Below are positions 5,893 to 13,154 of a stretch of 13,154 nucleotides of DNA, piece by piece. Made by a program: the position numbers and the translations under genes. Under the pieces are notes generated by a model, which saw only the letters and a list, made by a program, of their open reading frames with translations, had not been told where the DNA came from and did no database searches. The DNA comes from Deltaproteobacteria bacterium (GTDB lineage Bacteria > Desulfobacterota > Desulfomonilia > UBA1062). The stretch is taken from NCBI GenBank assembly GCA_023230665.1, contig JALNWY010000075.1, positions 1-13,154 of the forward strand, read 5' to 3'. Positions within the stretch are counted from its first letter, which is position 1. Each line of letters starts with the position of its first letter.

Positions 5893-8811
5893 TCACTTGA
5901 GCGTTATCTCCGCCCGGGACTTGCTTTTCCCCGGCTTCTCATCAGGAGAGAGATTGTTTTTCTCCACAAGGTAGATCCGTGCCGGGTCGATCACCTGCAT
6001 GCCCATGAGGGACGCCTTGACCTGCTGGGCCCGGTTCAGGGCAAGCAGCCTGAGATCGCTGTCAGTCACTTCGATGTTTTCCCTGATGAGTTTCTCCATC
6101 TCGTGCGCCTCCAGAGACAGGGGCAGCCCGATGAAGTTCCGCGGTTTGGAAAAGTCCGCTGCGTTATAGGCCATTTTCAAGTAGCGTCCGTATTCCTCGG
6201 GAAGAATAATGACCTCATCCAGGGTGCAGGCGGCCGTGGCGTTTCTGGCCATGATCTTAAGCTTTTCGGCCTTGAGTTTCTTCTCGAACAGCACGTCTGC
6301 AAGACCGGTCCGGTCTTTTTCCCTGTCGGCAAACCCCTGGATATCGATCTTGAGAGACGGCTTGTCCGTGAGGATCTTGATGAGAACGCCGAGCCGCTCC
6401 ACTGCCCCTTTGGGAAGCTTTGCCCTGCCGGGTTCGAACTCGACGACGCTCAATTCGGATGCGCCCGGATAAATGCTCTCGAGAAGAGAGAACGGAGAAG
6501 TCGCGGCCTTGGAGATGGTGTTGGTGATCATGGTGAGAATGATGCCTGCAACGCTGAACTCGGGATCGTCGGTACGCCCCTTCACCGGCAGGCGCAGATC
6601 AATGAGTCCCTTCGTGTCCTTGAGCAGGGATACCGCGAGCTTGACCGGCAGTTTGACGGCATCCTCGCTCTCCACGGATCTTCCGAAGGTGAGCTGGTCG
6701 ATGAGTATGTCATTGCTCGCATCGAGCTCTTTTCTGTCGATGGTGTATGCGAGGTCGAGCGAGAGCTTCCCCCGTTCGATGGCATAGCCGAGATACCGGC
6801 CCGAATACGGGGTCAGGGCGCTTAGGTCCATGTCCTGGACGTTTGTGCGGAGGTCGAGGTAGATATCCTCCGCAAAGGGATTGACCCTGCCGGTTATCTT
6901 CAGCGGCGTGCTGTAGTTGAGCTTACCGGAGAAATCCAGGGCCGCCGGCTGGACCCGCTCCGAGGAAAGCCCGGTGACCGAACCCCAGAGCTCACCGAGG
7001 TCTGCCGAGAAGCTGGGCACGACCGATCGGTCAAGGAAGCTCACGTCTCCGTTCTGCAGGACCACCCGGTCGATCCTGATCTGATCAAAGGCCTGCCCTT
7101 GGCTCTCAACCGGGGCCTGGCCGGTGTCTTTTTCCGTCTGGAAGGCATTTTTGATGTTCAACGAGCCGTCCTTATGGACGATGATCTGCGAGAAGGCGTC
7201 TTCGATGCGTACGCCGCCGATCTCGAGGCTGCCCGGATCGGACACGAGGCTGATATCGTCGATGGCCAGGGTCCTCCACTTGACGAAATCATCGGCATGT
7301 CTCTTGTCGACAGAGGCGAAATCCCCGATCCGGGCGCTGCCGGCGAACGACACCTTGATCGTATTGTCCGGGGTTTTCCCCAGGCTCACGTCTCCCTCGG
7401 CGGAGAGGTGGCCCCGGGTTACGACCAGCTGCACCTTGTCGGCGAAGTAGGGCTGCACCCAGCCGATCTCCAGCCCATCCACGTCCATCCGCACCCTGCA
7501 CAGCAGGGGATTCAGCGTCAGGTCGGCTGCGGCGGAAACCGAGCCGGTGCGGTTGAGCCGGGAGGCAAACCGGATATTCCCCTGGGCATCCGGCCGGGTG
7601 GAAAGGTCCTGGGCCTGGAGTTCGACCTCGCTCCACACGAGCTTTGCTGGGTTGGTGTTTGATGCATCCGTGAACTCGACCGCGCCCTTGCTTATGCTAA
7701 GGGCGTTCACATCCAGATTGAAGGATTCATCCGCCAGTGGCGTGTCGGCCGGCGCCGGGCCGGCCATGGTTCTTTCCACCGGCTGATCCTCTGCACCGGT
7801 CCGGTCGCCATCTCGTTCCCGCACATCCCGGGCCAACAGACCCGCCCAGTCAAGAGCACCAGAGGCGTCCCTCCTGACATGAAGCCTGGGTGCATCGATC
7901 TGAACATCGGAGAGCGCCACGGTCCTGTCCGAAAGCCGGGAGGGCGCCAGGATGAGTCGTGCGTAGGGCAGGGCCATGAGCGGCAGGCCCTCCTGATCGA
8001 GAAGCGAAAAATCCTTCAGCGACAAGTCCCCTAAGACCACGATGTCCGGCTTGCGGCCCCGGCTCTGGATATAGGAGACCTTGCCTCTCAGGTCGAGCGA
8101 GCCTGACTGGACGGCGATCTTGAGATCGCGGGGGACATACCCCATGTAGAACGGCAAGGAAAGGCCCTTCAGATCGATATCCATCGAGGTCTCCAGAGAA
8201 TCCGCAAAGGGCTTTGTCTGGCCGGTCAGGGAAAAGGCAGTGCCGTTGACCACGGCAGCCAGGCTCGGTTGGACAAAGGTTTCCACATACTCGTCGATGT
8301 TCGAGACAAAGGGAACGGCCACAGCGATGCCCGTGGTCAGGTGGCGGGTATCGGTCACCCGGTCTCTGAATTCCAGGCAGCCGCCGGTAATGCGGATGTT
8401 GCCCAAGGCAAACAGGAGCGGCTTTCCGGACGAGCCCCGGTCTCCTGCGAGGTCGGAAAAGTTGTAGGTATTGAGCGCGGTGCGGGTGATGACGAGGCAC
8501 GGTTTTTCGAGGCGGATTTCCCGCACGATGAGGGCCTTTCTGAAGAGCGACCTGATCTGGAGGTTGACAAAAAGCTCGTCGAACGAGGCGACAGGCGCCT
8601 CGTCCCGGTTTTCCGAAACCGCGAGCCCTTTCACTTTCACGGACAGTGCAAAGGGGTTGATGTCAATGTCCCTGATGGTCACCTCCCGGTGCATGGCCTG
8701 GGTGAGGCGGTCCTGGGCAAGGGACTTGAAAAAAACGGGAAGGATCAGAAAACCTGCGGCTGCATACCCAACAAAGAGAATAACCAGAGTTATCGAGACT
8801 TTTCTCCACAT
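5893..8811 (-). CDS. AsmA-like DUF748 envelope protein
   Basis: This 972-residue protein is anchored by one N-terminal membrane segment (about residues 6-28, after MWRK), and the rest is probably periplasmic. The N-terminal pattern (LTQAMHREVTIRDIDINPFALS, split here as LTQAMHREVTI and DINPFALS, then LVNL-like and REIRLEKP blocks) is that of DUF748, within the AsmA-like group of long beta-rich proteins linked to lipid transport and outer membrane integrity. Long beta-strand-rich middle segments follow. Near the C-terminus, about residues 790-830 resemble the first half of an OmpA-like domain (FEPGRAKL, then IDIQGFADREKD). About residues 920-950 resemble its second half (ALNRAQQVKASL, then DPARIYL). 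This ATG precedes the membrane segment directly. In-frame ATG 8836-8838 and TTG 8884-8886 are alternatives; none has a strong ribosome binding site. It is first in an operon with YihY. The exact substrate is unknown. Confidence 0.87.
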   Translation of the reverse strand: MWRKVSITLVILFVGYAAAGFLILPVFFKSLAQDRLTQAMHREVTIRDIDINPFALSVKVKGLAVSENRDEAPVASFDELFVNLQIRSLFRKALIVREIRLEKPCLVITRTALNTYNFSDLAGDRGSSGKPLLFALGNIRITGGCLEFRDRVTDTRHLTTGIAVAVPFVSNIDEYVETFVQPSLAAVVNGTAFSLTGQTKPFADSLETSMDIDLKGLSLPFYMGYVPRDLKIAVQSGSLDLRGKVSYIQSRGRKPDIVVLGDLSLKDFSLLDQEGLPLMALPYARLILAPSRLSDRTVALSDVQIDAPRLHVRRDASGALDWAGLLARDVRERDGDRTGAEDQPVERTMAGPAPADTPLADESFNLDVNALSISKGAVEFTDASNTNPAKLVWSEVELQAQDLSTRPDAQGNIRFASRLNRTGSVSAAADLTLNPLLCRVRMDVDGLEIGWVQPYFADKVQLVVTRGHLSAEGDVSLGKTPDNTIKVSFAGSARIGDFASVDKRHADDFVKWRTLAIDDISLVSDPGSLEIGGVRIEDAFSQIIVHKDGSLNIKNAFQTEKDTGQAPVESQGQAFDQIRIDRVVLQNGDVSFLDRSVVPSFSADLGELWGSVTGLSSERVQPAALDFSGKLNYSTPLKITGRVNPFAEDIYLDLRTNVQDMDLSALTPYSGRYLGYAIERGKLSLDLAYTIDRKELDASNDILIDQLTFGRSVESEDAVKLPVKLAVSLLKDTKGLIDLRLPVKGRTDDPEFSVAGIILTMITNTISKAATSPFSLLESIYPGASELSVVEFEPGRAKLPKGAVERLGVLIKILTDKPSLKIDIQGFADREKDRTGLADVLFEKKLKAEKLKIMARNATAACTLDEVIILPEEYGRYLKMAYNAADFSKPRNFIGLPLSLEAHEMEKLIRENIEVTDSDLRLLALNRAQQVKASLMGMQVIDPARIYLVEKNNLSPDEKPGKSKSRAEITLK

Positions 8812-8928
8812 GATCGGCCACCATCCGGAAAACAGCATTGAGAACCCATCCTCACAACGAAGGGACAGGGAACCTGCTGCGAGCAATCGTCACTTCGAGA
8901 GTGCGTTTAAGGATAAATTCCCTTTATA

Positions 8929-8958
8929 AGTATACTGGTTCAATGGAAAGAAAAGCAA
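8929..8958 (-). promoter_or_regulatory. candidate promoter of the DUF748-YihY operon
   Basis: On the minus strand TTGCTT (8953-8958) is followed after 18 bases by TATACT (8929-8934; five of six). The region around it is markedly AT-rich compared with the flanking genes. A leader of roughly 110 bases would precede the ATG at 8811. The -35 is weak; sequence prediction only. Confidence 0.35.
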
Positions 8959-9021
8959 GGAGGTTGTAGAAAAGGATGCGGGGAACACCCTTTTGTTTGT
9001 GAGCAAAACAGTAATTTCTCG

Positions 9022-9051
9022 CTGACACGGTACATGCTGGTTTATTATTAT
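9022..9051 (+). promoter_or_regulatory. candidate promoter of the citrate synthase gene
   Basis: CTGACA (9022-9027; five of six) is followed after 18 bases by TATTAT (9046-9051; five of six). It would give a leader of about 230 bases before the citrate synthase ATG, long enough to hold regulatory structure. A nearer promoter cannot be excluded. Confidence 0.45.
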
Positions 9052-9288
9052 GATGCAGGTGCTTGAAAAATGTCGGGCCGTCCGGAAGAGCATCCCTGAC
9101 AGCATGCGATCTCGGCCTGATACGGGCTTCTGACTCTCTCGGCAGTGCTGCAGGCAGGGGCTTTGTACGGCATATGCCAATGAACGAGAGATCTTGCGCC
9201 GCATATATCCATGGATGTATAGTGGCCGGCAGATACCGGGGCGTCCCCTGGATACGGGAAAGCGGGCACCCTTCAAGGCGAGGTGGGC

Positions 9289-10674
9289 ATGAGAAGCATC
9301 TTGAACAAGATCGAAGCGCTGGCGCGCTATCACAACGAGGTCTCACCGGATCTGGTAAAGACCAAGGATATCAAGCTGGGCTTGAGAAACACGGACGGCT
9401 CGGGGGTTGTGGCGGGCATCACCTCCAAGGGCGAAGTGCTCGGCTATGAACGGGTGCCCGATGAACGCGGGGAGGGCTATGTGGTGAAACCCGTTCACGG
9501 CAGGCTTCTCTACTGCGGGTACGACGCTGTCGAGCTGGCCCGGAGGATCCAGGCTGAGAACCGGTTCGGATTCGAAGAGGTGGCATATCTCCTGCTCACC
9601 GGGGAGCTTCCGAGCGCCGAGGACCTGGACCACTTCACCAGGCTGCTGGCGAAGAAGAGGCCGCTCACCCGGATCGAACGGGGCATCCTCATGCAGGAGA
9701 CCCAGAACGATAACCAGATGTTTGCCCTGCATGAGGTCATCTCGCACCTGAGCAGGTGTGATCCCAACCCCGTATCCACCCACATCGGCGACGTGATCGA
9801 GACCTGCTTCTCGCTGATCGCCAAGTTCTCGACCGTGGTGGCATACAATTACCGGGTCTCGCGCTATCGCAGCGGGTCGGATCTCATCATGCTCCAGCCC
9901 GATCCCGAGCTGTCCACAGCCGAGAACTTTCTCTATCTTCTGAAGGGACAAAGGCCCGCCAGGAAAGAGGCGCTCCTGTTCGATCTGGCCCTGATGCTCC
10001 ACGCCGAGCATGGAGGAGGAAACAACTCGACCTTTGCAGTGCGAACAGTATCGTCCAGCGGCGCGAACACCTATATGGCCATCTGCTCGGGCATCGCCTC
10101 CTTAAGCGGCCATCTGCACGGGGGCGCCAACGAGGCGGTCATGATGATGATGCGGGACATCCGTAAGAACGTGAAGGACTGGGAGAGCAAAAAAGAGGTA
10201 CGCCGCTATCTTGCCCGGATTCTCGAAGGCAATGTCCACGACGGCGCGGGCAAGATCTACGGCATGGGACACGCTGTCTATACCCTTTCAGACCCCAGGT
10301 GCGCGGTTCTCAGGGAGAAGGCCGAGGAGCTCTCGGTCAGGAAGGAGCAGATCCAGGAGCTCAGGCTCATGGATCTGGTCGCGGAGCTCGCATCCGAGCT
10401 CCTCTACGAGCGCAAGGGCCAGGTCGTGTCCCCCAACGTGGACTTCTACTCGGGCTTCGTCTACAAGATCCTGGGCATCCCCATGGATCTCTTCACCCCT
10501 ATCTTCGCCATGGCCAGGGTCGTGGGCTGGTCCGCCCACCGGATCGAGCAGATCATCCAGGCAAAGCTCATCCGGCCTGCATACGTGACCTCCCTGCCTG
10601 GAGAAAACAAATATGTGCCCCTGGGCGAGCGGAAACAAACAGTCGATCAGGAAGACGCGCAGGCATCAGGATAA
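9289..10674 (+). CDS. citrate synthase (Si-type family)
   Basis: The enzyme condenses acetyl-CoA with oxaloacetate to citrate in the cytoplasm, the entry step of the TCA cycle. The 461-residue protein has the catalytic set. H241 in LHAEHGGGN matches pig H274, H328 in GMGHAVY matches H320, R337 in SDPR matches R329, and D385 in PNVDFYSG matches D375. HGGANEAV (277-284) is also present. The N-terminal part (GLRNTDGSGVVAGIT, later GRLLYCGYD) follows the clostridial-type citrate synthases; the usual YRGYD reads YCGYD here. A related 2-methylcitrate synthase activity cannot be excluded, but no propionate genes are nearby. The ATG has GAGG about five bases upstream. A GTG six bases earlier lies inside that site and is less likely. 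Neighbours are unrelated, and a separate promoter follows it. Confidence 0.93.
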   Translation: MRSILNKIEALARYHNEVSPDLVKTKDIKLGLRNTDGSGVVAGITSKGEVLGYERVPDERGEGYVVKPVHGRLLYCGYDAVELARRIQAENRFGFEEVAYLLLTGELPSAEDLDHFTRLLAKKRPLTRIERGILMQETQNDNQMFALHEVISHLSRCDPNPVSTHIGDVIETCFSLIAKFSTVVAYNYRVSRYRSGSDLIMLQPDPELSTAENFLYLLKGQRPARKEALLFDLALMLHAEHGGGNNSTFAVRTVSSSGANTYMAICSGIASLSGHLHGGANEAVMMMMRDIRKNVKDWESKKEVRRYLARILEGNVHDGAGKIYGMGHAVYTLSDPRCAVLREKAEELSVRKEQIQELRLMDLVAELASELLYERKGQVVSPNVDFYSGFVYKILGIPMDLFTPIFAMARVVGWSAHRIEQIIQAKLIRPAYVTSLPGENKYVPLGERKQTVDQEDAQASG

Positions 10675-10695
10675 GGGGCCTGCCCGGATTGGTGA

Positions 10696-10724
10696 TTGAC
10701 AGGAGGGCGCCGCCTTTTTATAGT
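10696..10724 (+). promoter_or_regulatory. near-consensus sigma70 promoter of the helicase gene
   Basis: A perfect TTGACA (10696-10701) is followed after exactly 17 bases by TATAGT (10719-10724; five of six). Transcription would start near 10731, leaving a leader of about 27 bases with AAGGAG just before the ATG at 10758. This is the best promoter match in the window and suggests the helicase is not simply read through from citrate synthase. Confidence 0.7.
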
Positions 10725-10757
10725 CTTTGAAGAAACAGAGGCGGCTAAAAGGAGCGC

Positions 10758-13154
10758 ATGGCACATCTCACACTCTCGGAATGGCTTGCCCGGGCTGAGA
10801 ACAACCCGCGGTTCATGGAAAACGTCACCGCAATCAGGCGCCTGCCGGCAAAGGACGCGGTGCTCGCGCCGTATCCTGCCTGGGTGGACGGGAGAATCCG
10901 CGCCATCCTGAACAGGCGAGGCTACAAGAGCCTCTACAGCCACCAGGCCCGGGCCGTTGAGCTCGTCCGCCAGGGGCGCGACGTGGTGCTCGTGACCCCG
11001 ACCGCGAGCGGCAAGACCCTGTGCTACAACCTGCCCGTGCTCCAGAAGATCCTGGAAAACGGCGAGAACCGCGCTCTGTACCTGTTCCCCACAAAGGCCC
11101 TGGCCCAGGACCAGATGCACGAGGTCCACGGCCTCATCACAGACCTGAAGGCGGACATCCGCACCTTCACCTATGACGGCGACACGCCCGACGATGCGCG
11201 CCAGGCCATCCGGAAGCAGGGCCACGTGGTCATCACCAACCCGGACATGCTCCACGCCGGGATCATGCCCCACCACACCAAGTGGCAGAAGCTCTTCTCC
11301 AACCTGGCCTATGTGGTCATTGACGAGCTGCACGTCTACCGGGGGGTCTTCGGCAGCCACCTGACCAACGTGATCAGGCGGCTGAAGCGGATCTGCCGAT
11401 TCTACGGCGCAGACCCGGTGTTCATCTGCTGCTCGGCCACGGTGGCCAATCCAAAGGAGCACGCACAACGCCTGCTGGAAAAGGAGGTCGAGCTCATCGA
11501 TAAGAGCGGTGCGCCGAGTTCGGCAAAGACCTTCATGCTCTACAACCCGCCCATCGTGAACCGGGAACTGGGCATTCGCCAGTCCGCGCTCACACCGGCC
11601 CGGACCATGGCGGGCGAGCTCATAGGCAACGGCATCCAGACCATTGTCTTCACCACGAGCAGGCTCACCGTGGAGGTGCTCACCAAGTATCTCAAGGACC
11701 AGTTCAAGAACAACAAGCCCGTGGACGACCACTTTGTCACCGGATACCGGGGCGGCTATCTGCCGAAGCTCAGGCGCAGGATCGAAAAGGGCCTGCGCGA
11801 CCGCGAGGTCATGGGCGTGGTGAGCACCAATGCCCTGGAACTGGGAATCGACATCGGAGACCTGGAGGCGTGCGTCATCACAGGCTATCCGGGCTCCATC
11901 GCAAGCACCTGGCAGCAGGCGGGCAGGGCGGGGCGCCGCAGCGGGCGGAGCCTGGCCGTGCTCGTGGCCCGGAGCACGCCAATGGACCAGTTCATGGTGG
12001 AGAACACCGACTATTTCTTCTCCCGCTCGCCCGAGCACTGCCGGGTCAACCCGGACAACCTCCTGATCCTGCTGCACCACATCAAGAGCGCGGCATTCGA
12101 ACTCCCTTTCGAGAAGGGAGAGCGGTTCGGGGCCGAGGACCTCGAGGAGTTCTTACGCTACCTGGAGGAAAAGGGGGTGCTCCACCGGGTGGGCGACCGC
12201 TGGCACTGGGCAGCCGAGAGCTACCCCGCAGACGAGGTGTCCTTGAGGACGGTCGATCCGGAGAACGTGGTGGTCGTGGACACCACGGACGCCTCGTCCC
12301 ACCGGATCATTGCCGAGGTGGACTGGGACAGCGCGTTTACCGCGGTGCACGACGGGGCCATCTACATGGTGGAGTCGCAGCAGTACCACGTGGACAAGCT
12401 CGACCTCGAGCGCAGGAAGGCCTATGTACACAAGGTCGACTCCGACTACTACACCGACGCCATGACCTATACTAATGTCCGGGTCCTGGACGAGTTCGGC
12501 GTGAAGCACGCGGCAAACATCATCGTTGAGCACGGCGAGGTGCAGGTGGTCCGCAAGGTGGTGGGCTTTAAGAAGATCAAGTTCTACACCTCGGAAAACG
12601 TGGGCTACGGCGAGGTGAACCTGCCCGAGCGGCAGATGCACACCACGAGCTACTGGTTCACCGTCCCCTGGGACCGCCTCTCTACCCTGGACTTCCGGAA
12701 GGAGGAGATCATCGACGGTCTCATGGGACTGGCCTATACGCTCCACCACCTGGCCGCGATCATGCTCATGGCCGACACCCGGGACATCGACCGCTGCATC
12801 GGCGACAAGAGCGGGCAGTGGTATGTGCGCCACGGCAAGGACCGCAGGGTCATCACCGACCTGCCCGCAGGGGGCGCGGCAGAAGGGGTGGTCATGGTGG
12901 ACGCCTATGATCCCACGGTGTTCGTCTTTGATGCCTATCCGGGAGGCGTGGGCTTCTCGGAGCTGCTCTTCGAGCAGCACGCCACCCTGCTCAACCTGGC
13001 AAAGGGCCTTATCGCCTCCTGCGTGTGCGAGCACGGCTGCCCCATGTGCGTGGGCCCGGTCCTTGAGGTGGGCCCGAGTGCAAAAAAGGCAGCCCTTGCC
13101 ATCATCGAGCTGATCGAGAGCTCTCCTTCCCAATCGGAGACAAGTTCACATTAA
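10758..13154 (+). CDS. DEAD/DEAH-box helicase with DUF1998 domain (MrfA/Hrq1-like)
   Basis: The 798-residue superfamily 2 helicase has an intact motor. Walker A is TPTASGKT (80-87), with FPTKALAQDQ (110-119) and TNPDML (160-165) after it. Walker B is VIDELH (187-192), motif III is CSAT (225-228), and the second lobe has TNALELGIDIG (357-367) and motif VI QQAGRAGRRSG (386-396). The C-terminal part carries the DUF1998 zinc cluster C755-x-C757-x3-C761-x2-C764. This architecture matches Bacillus subtilis MrfA (formerly YprA) and fungal Hrq1, 3'-5' DNA helicases that act in repair of mitomycin C-type damage. The repair role is inferred from family. The MrfB exonuclease partner is not in this window. 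The start ATG has AAGGAG close by (three-base gap), and the stop TAA is the last codon of the window, so the gene is complete but its downstream context is unseen. Confidence 0.94.
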   Translation: MAHLTLSEWLARAENNPRFMENVTAIRRLPAKDAVLAPYPAWVDGRIRAILNRRGYKSLYSHQARAVELVRQGRDVVLVTPTASGKTLCYNLPVLQKILENGENRALYLFPTKALAQDQMHEVHGLITDLKADIRTFTYDGDTPDDARQAIRKQGHVVITNPDMLHAGIMPHHTKWQKLFSNLAYVVIDELHVYRGVFGSHLTNVIRRLKRICRFYGADPVFICCSATVANPKEHAQRLLEKEVELIDKSGAPSSAKTFMLYNPPIVNRELGIRQSALTPARTMAGELIGNGIQTIVFTTSRLTVEVLTKYLKDQFKNNKPVDDHFVTGYRGGYLPKLRRRIEKGLRDREVMGVVSTNALELGIDIGDLEACVITGYPGSIASTWQQAGRAGRRSGRSLAVLVARSTPMDQFMVENTDYFFSRSPEHCRVNPDNLLILLHHIKSAAFELPFEKGERFGAEDLEEFLRYLEEKGVLHRVGDRWHWAAESYPADEVSLRTVDPENVVVVDTTDASSHRIIAEVDWDSAFTAVHDGAIYMVESQQYHVDKLDLERRKAYVHKVDSDYYTDAMTYTNVRVLDEFGVKHAANIIVEHGEVQVVRKVVGFKKIKFYTSENVGYGEVNLPERQMHTTSYWFTVPWDRLSTLDFRKEEIIDGLMGLAYTLHHLAAIMLMADTRDIDRCIGDKSGQWYVRHGKDRRVITDLPAGGAAEGVVMVDAYDPTVFVFDAYPGGVGFSELLFEQHATLLNLAKGLIASCVCEHGCPMCVGPVLEVGPSAKKAALAIIELIESSPSQSETSSH

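Larger units (their letters stand above)
8812..9288. other. divergent intergenic region between DUF748 and citrate synthase genes
   Basis: About 477 bases contain no gene I can support. Open frames here lack ribosome binding sites or are extensions of the citrate synthase region. The DUF748-side half (8900-9060) is AT-rich and holds the candidate promoters for both directions. The citrate-synthase-side half (9060-9288) returns to high GC. It holds a 10-base palindrome ATCCATGGAT (9207-9216) with partly symmetric TATA flanks, and a short hairpin (9236-9251) with four G-C-rich closing pairs about 40 bases before the start codon. Confidence 0.5.

Noticed and set aside
5894..5896. GTG start for the YihY gene overlapping the DUF748 stop
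   Set aside because: The only purine-rich site is GGAG eleven bases away, the added 22 residues do not look like the family, and a perfect hairpin occupies the segment. It remains a listed alternative.
9063..9449. A plus-strand frame running from the intergenic region into citrate synthase
   Set aside because: It starts with TTG without a ribosome binding site and overlaps the citrate synthase start out of frame.
10701..10719. GGCGCC-containing segment followed by TTTTT after citrate synthase as a terminator
   Set aside because: The complementary arms leave no room for a loop; the T-run is the upstream edge of the helicase -10 element.
10647..12080. A 477-codon minus-strand open frame opposite the helicase and the end of citrate synthase
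   Set aside because: It is a shadow of the helicase motor domain in GC-rich DNA and has no motif or credible ribosome binding site.
12153..13133. A 326-codon minus-strand open frame opposite the helicase C-terminus
   Set aside because: It is rich in H, V, G and D, as expected of antisense translation; the plus strand encodes the conserved DUF1998 cysteine cluster here.

Overview
The window is 13.2 kb of GC-rich, densely coding bacterial chromosome. It holds eight genes, all apparently intact, and no sign of mobile elements, phage, CRISPR or RNA genes. An outer-membrane Slp-type lipoprotein and a large AsmA-like DUF748 protein show a Gram-negative (diderm) host. The strong GC bias, a clostridial-style citrate synthase with a long N-terminal domain, and a YihY/BrkB membrane protein with a winged-helix-like tail would fit an anaerobic deltaproteobacterial lineage (Desulfobacterota or a relative). 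That placement is an inference from family resemblance and was not tested by a search.

Layout. Bases 1-74 hold no supported gene. A leftward group follows: a metallophosphoesterase fused to a nucleotidyltransferase (75-1751), an Slp-family lipoprotein (2063-2614) and a HAD-IB hydrolase (2710-3372). In transcription order they run HAD, Slp, phosphoesterase, with gaps of 95 and 311 bases, so they are probably separate units. A divergent intergenic region of 219 bases leads to a rightward exported MORN-repeat protein (3592-4440). This converges on a leftward pair: an AsmA-like DUF748 protein (5893-8811) followed by a YihY/BrkB-family membrane protein (4496-5830). A second divergent region of nearly 480 bases leads to a rightward citrate synthase (9289-10674). 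A DEAD/DEAH helicase with a C-terminal DUF1998 cysteine cluster (10758-13154) comes next, with its own near-consensus promoter. The window ends exactly at the helicase stop codon.

How the genes relate. Four of the eight products (Slp, MORN, DUF748, YihY) are exported or membrane proteins, so the middle of the window leans towards the cell envelope. Only DUF748 and YihY look like a true operon. Citrate synthase is central metabolism (oxaloacetate + acetyl-CoA to citrate) and the helicase is DNA repair; they seem to be independent neighbours.

No obvious new multi-gene defence or mobile system is present. The items most worth a second look are the phosphoesterase-nucleotidyltransferase fusion with a four-cysteine cluster placed just after its catalytic aspartates, the exported array of eight uninterrupted 23-residue MORN repeats, and the YihY protein with an Rrf2-like tail.
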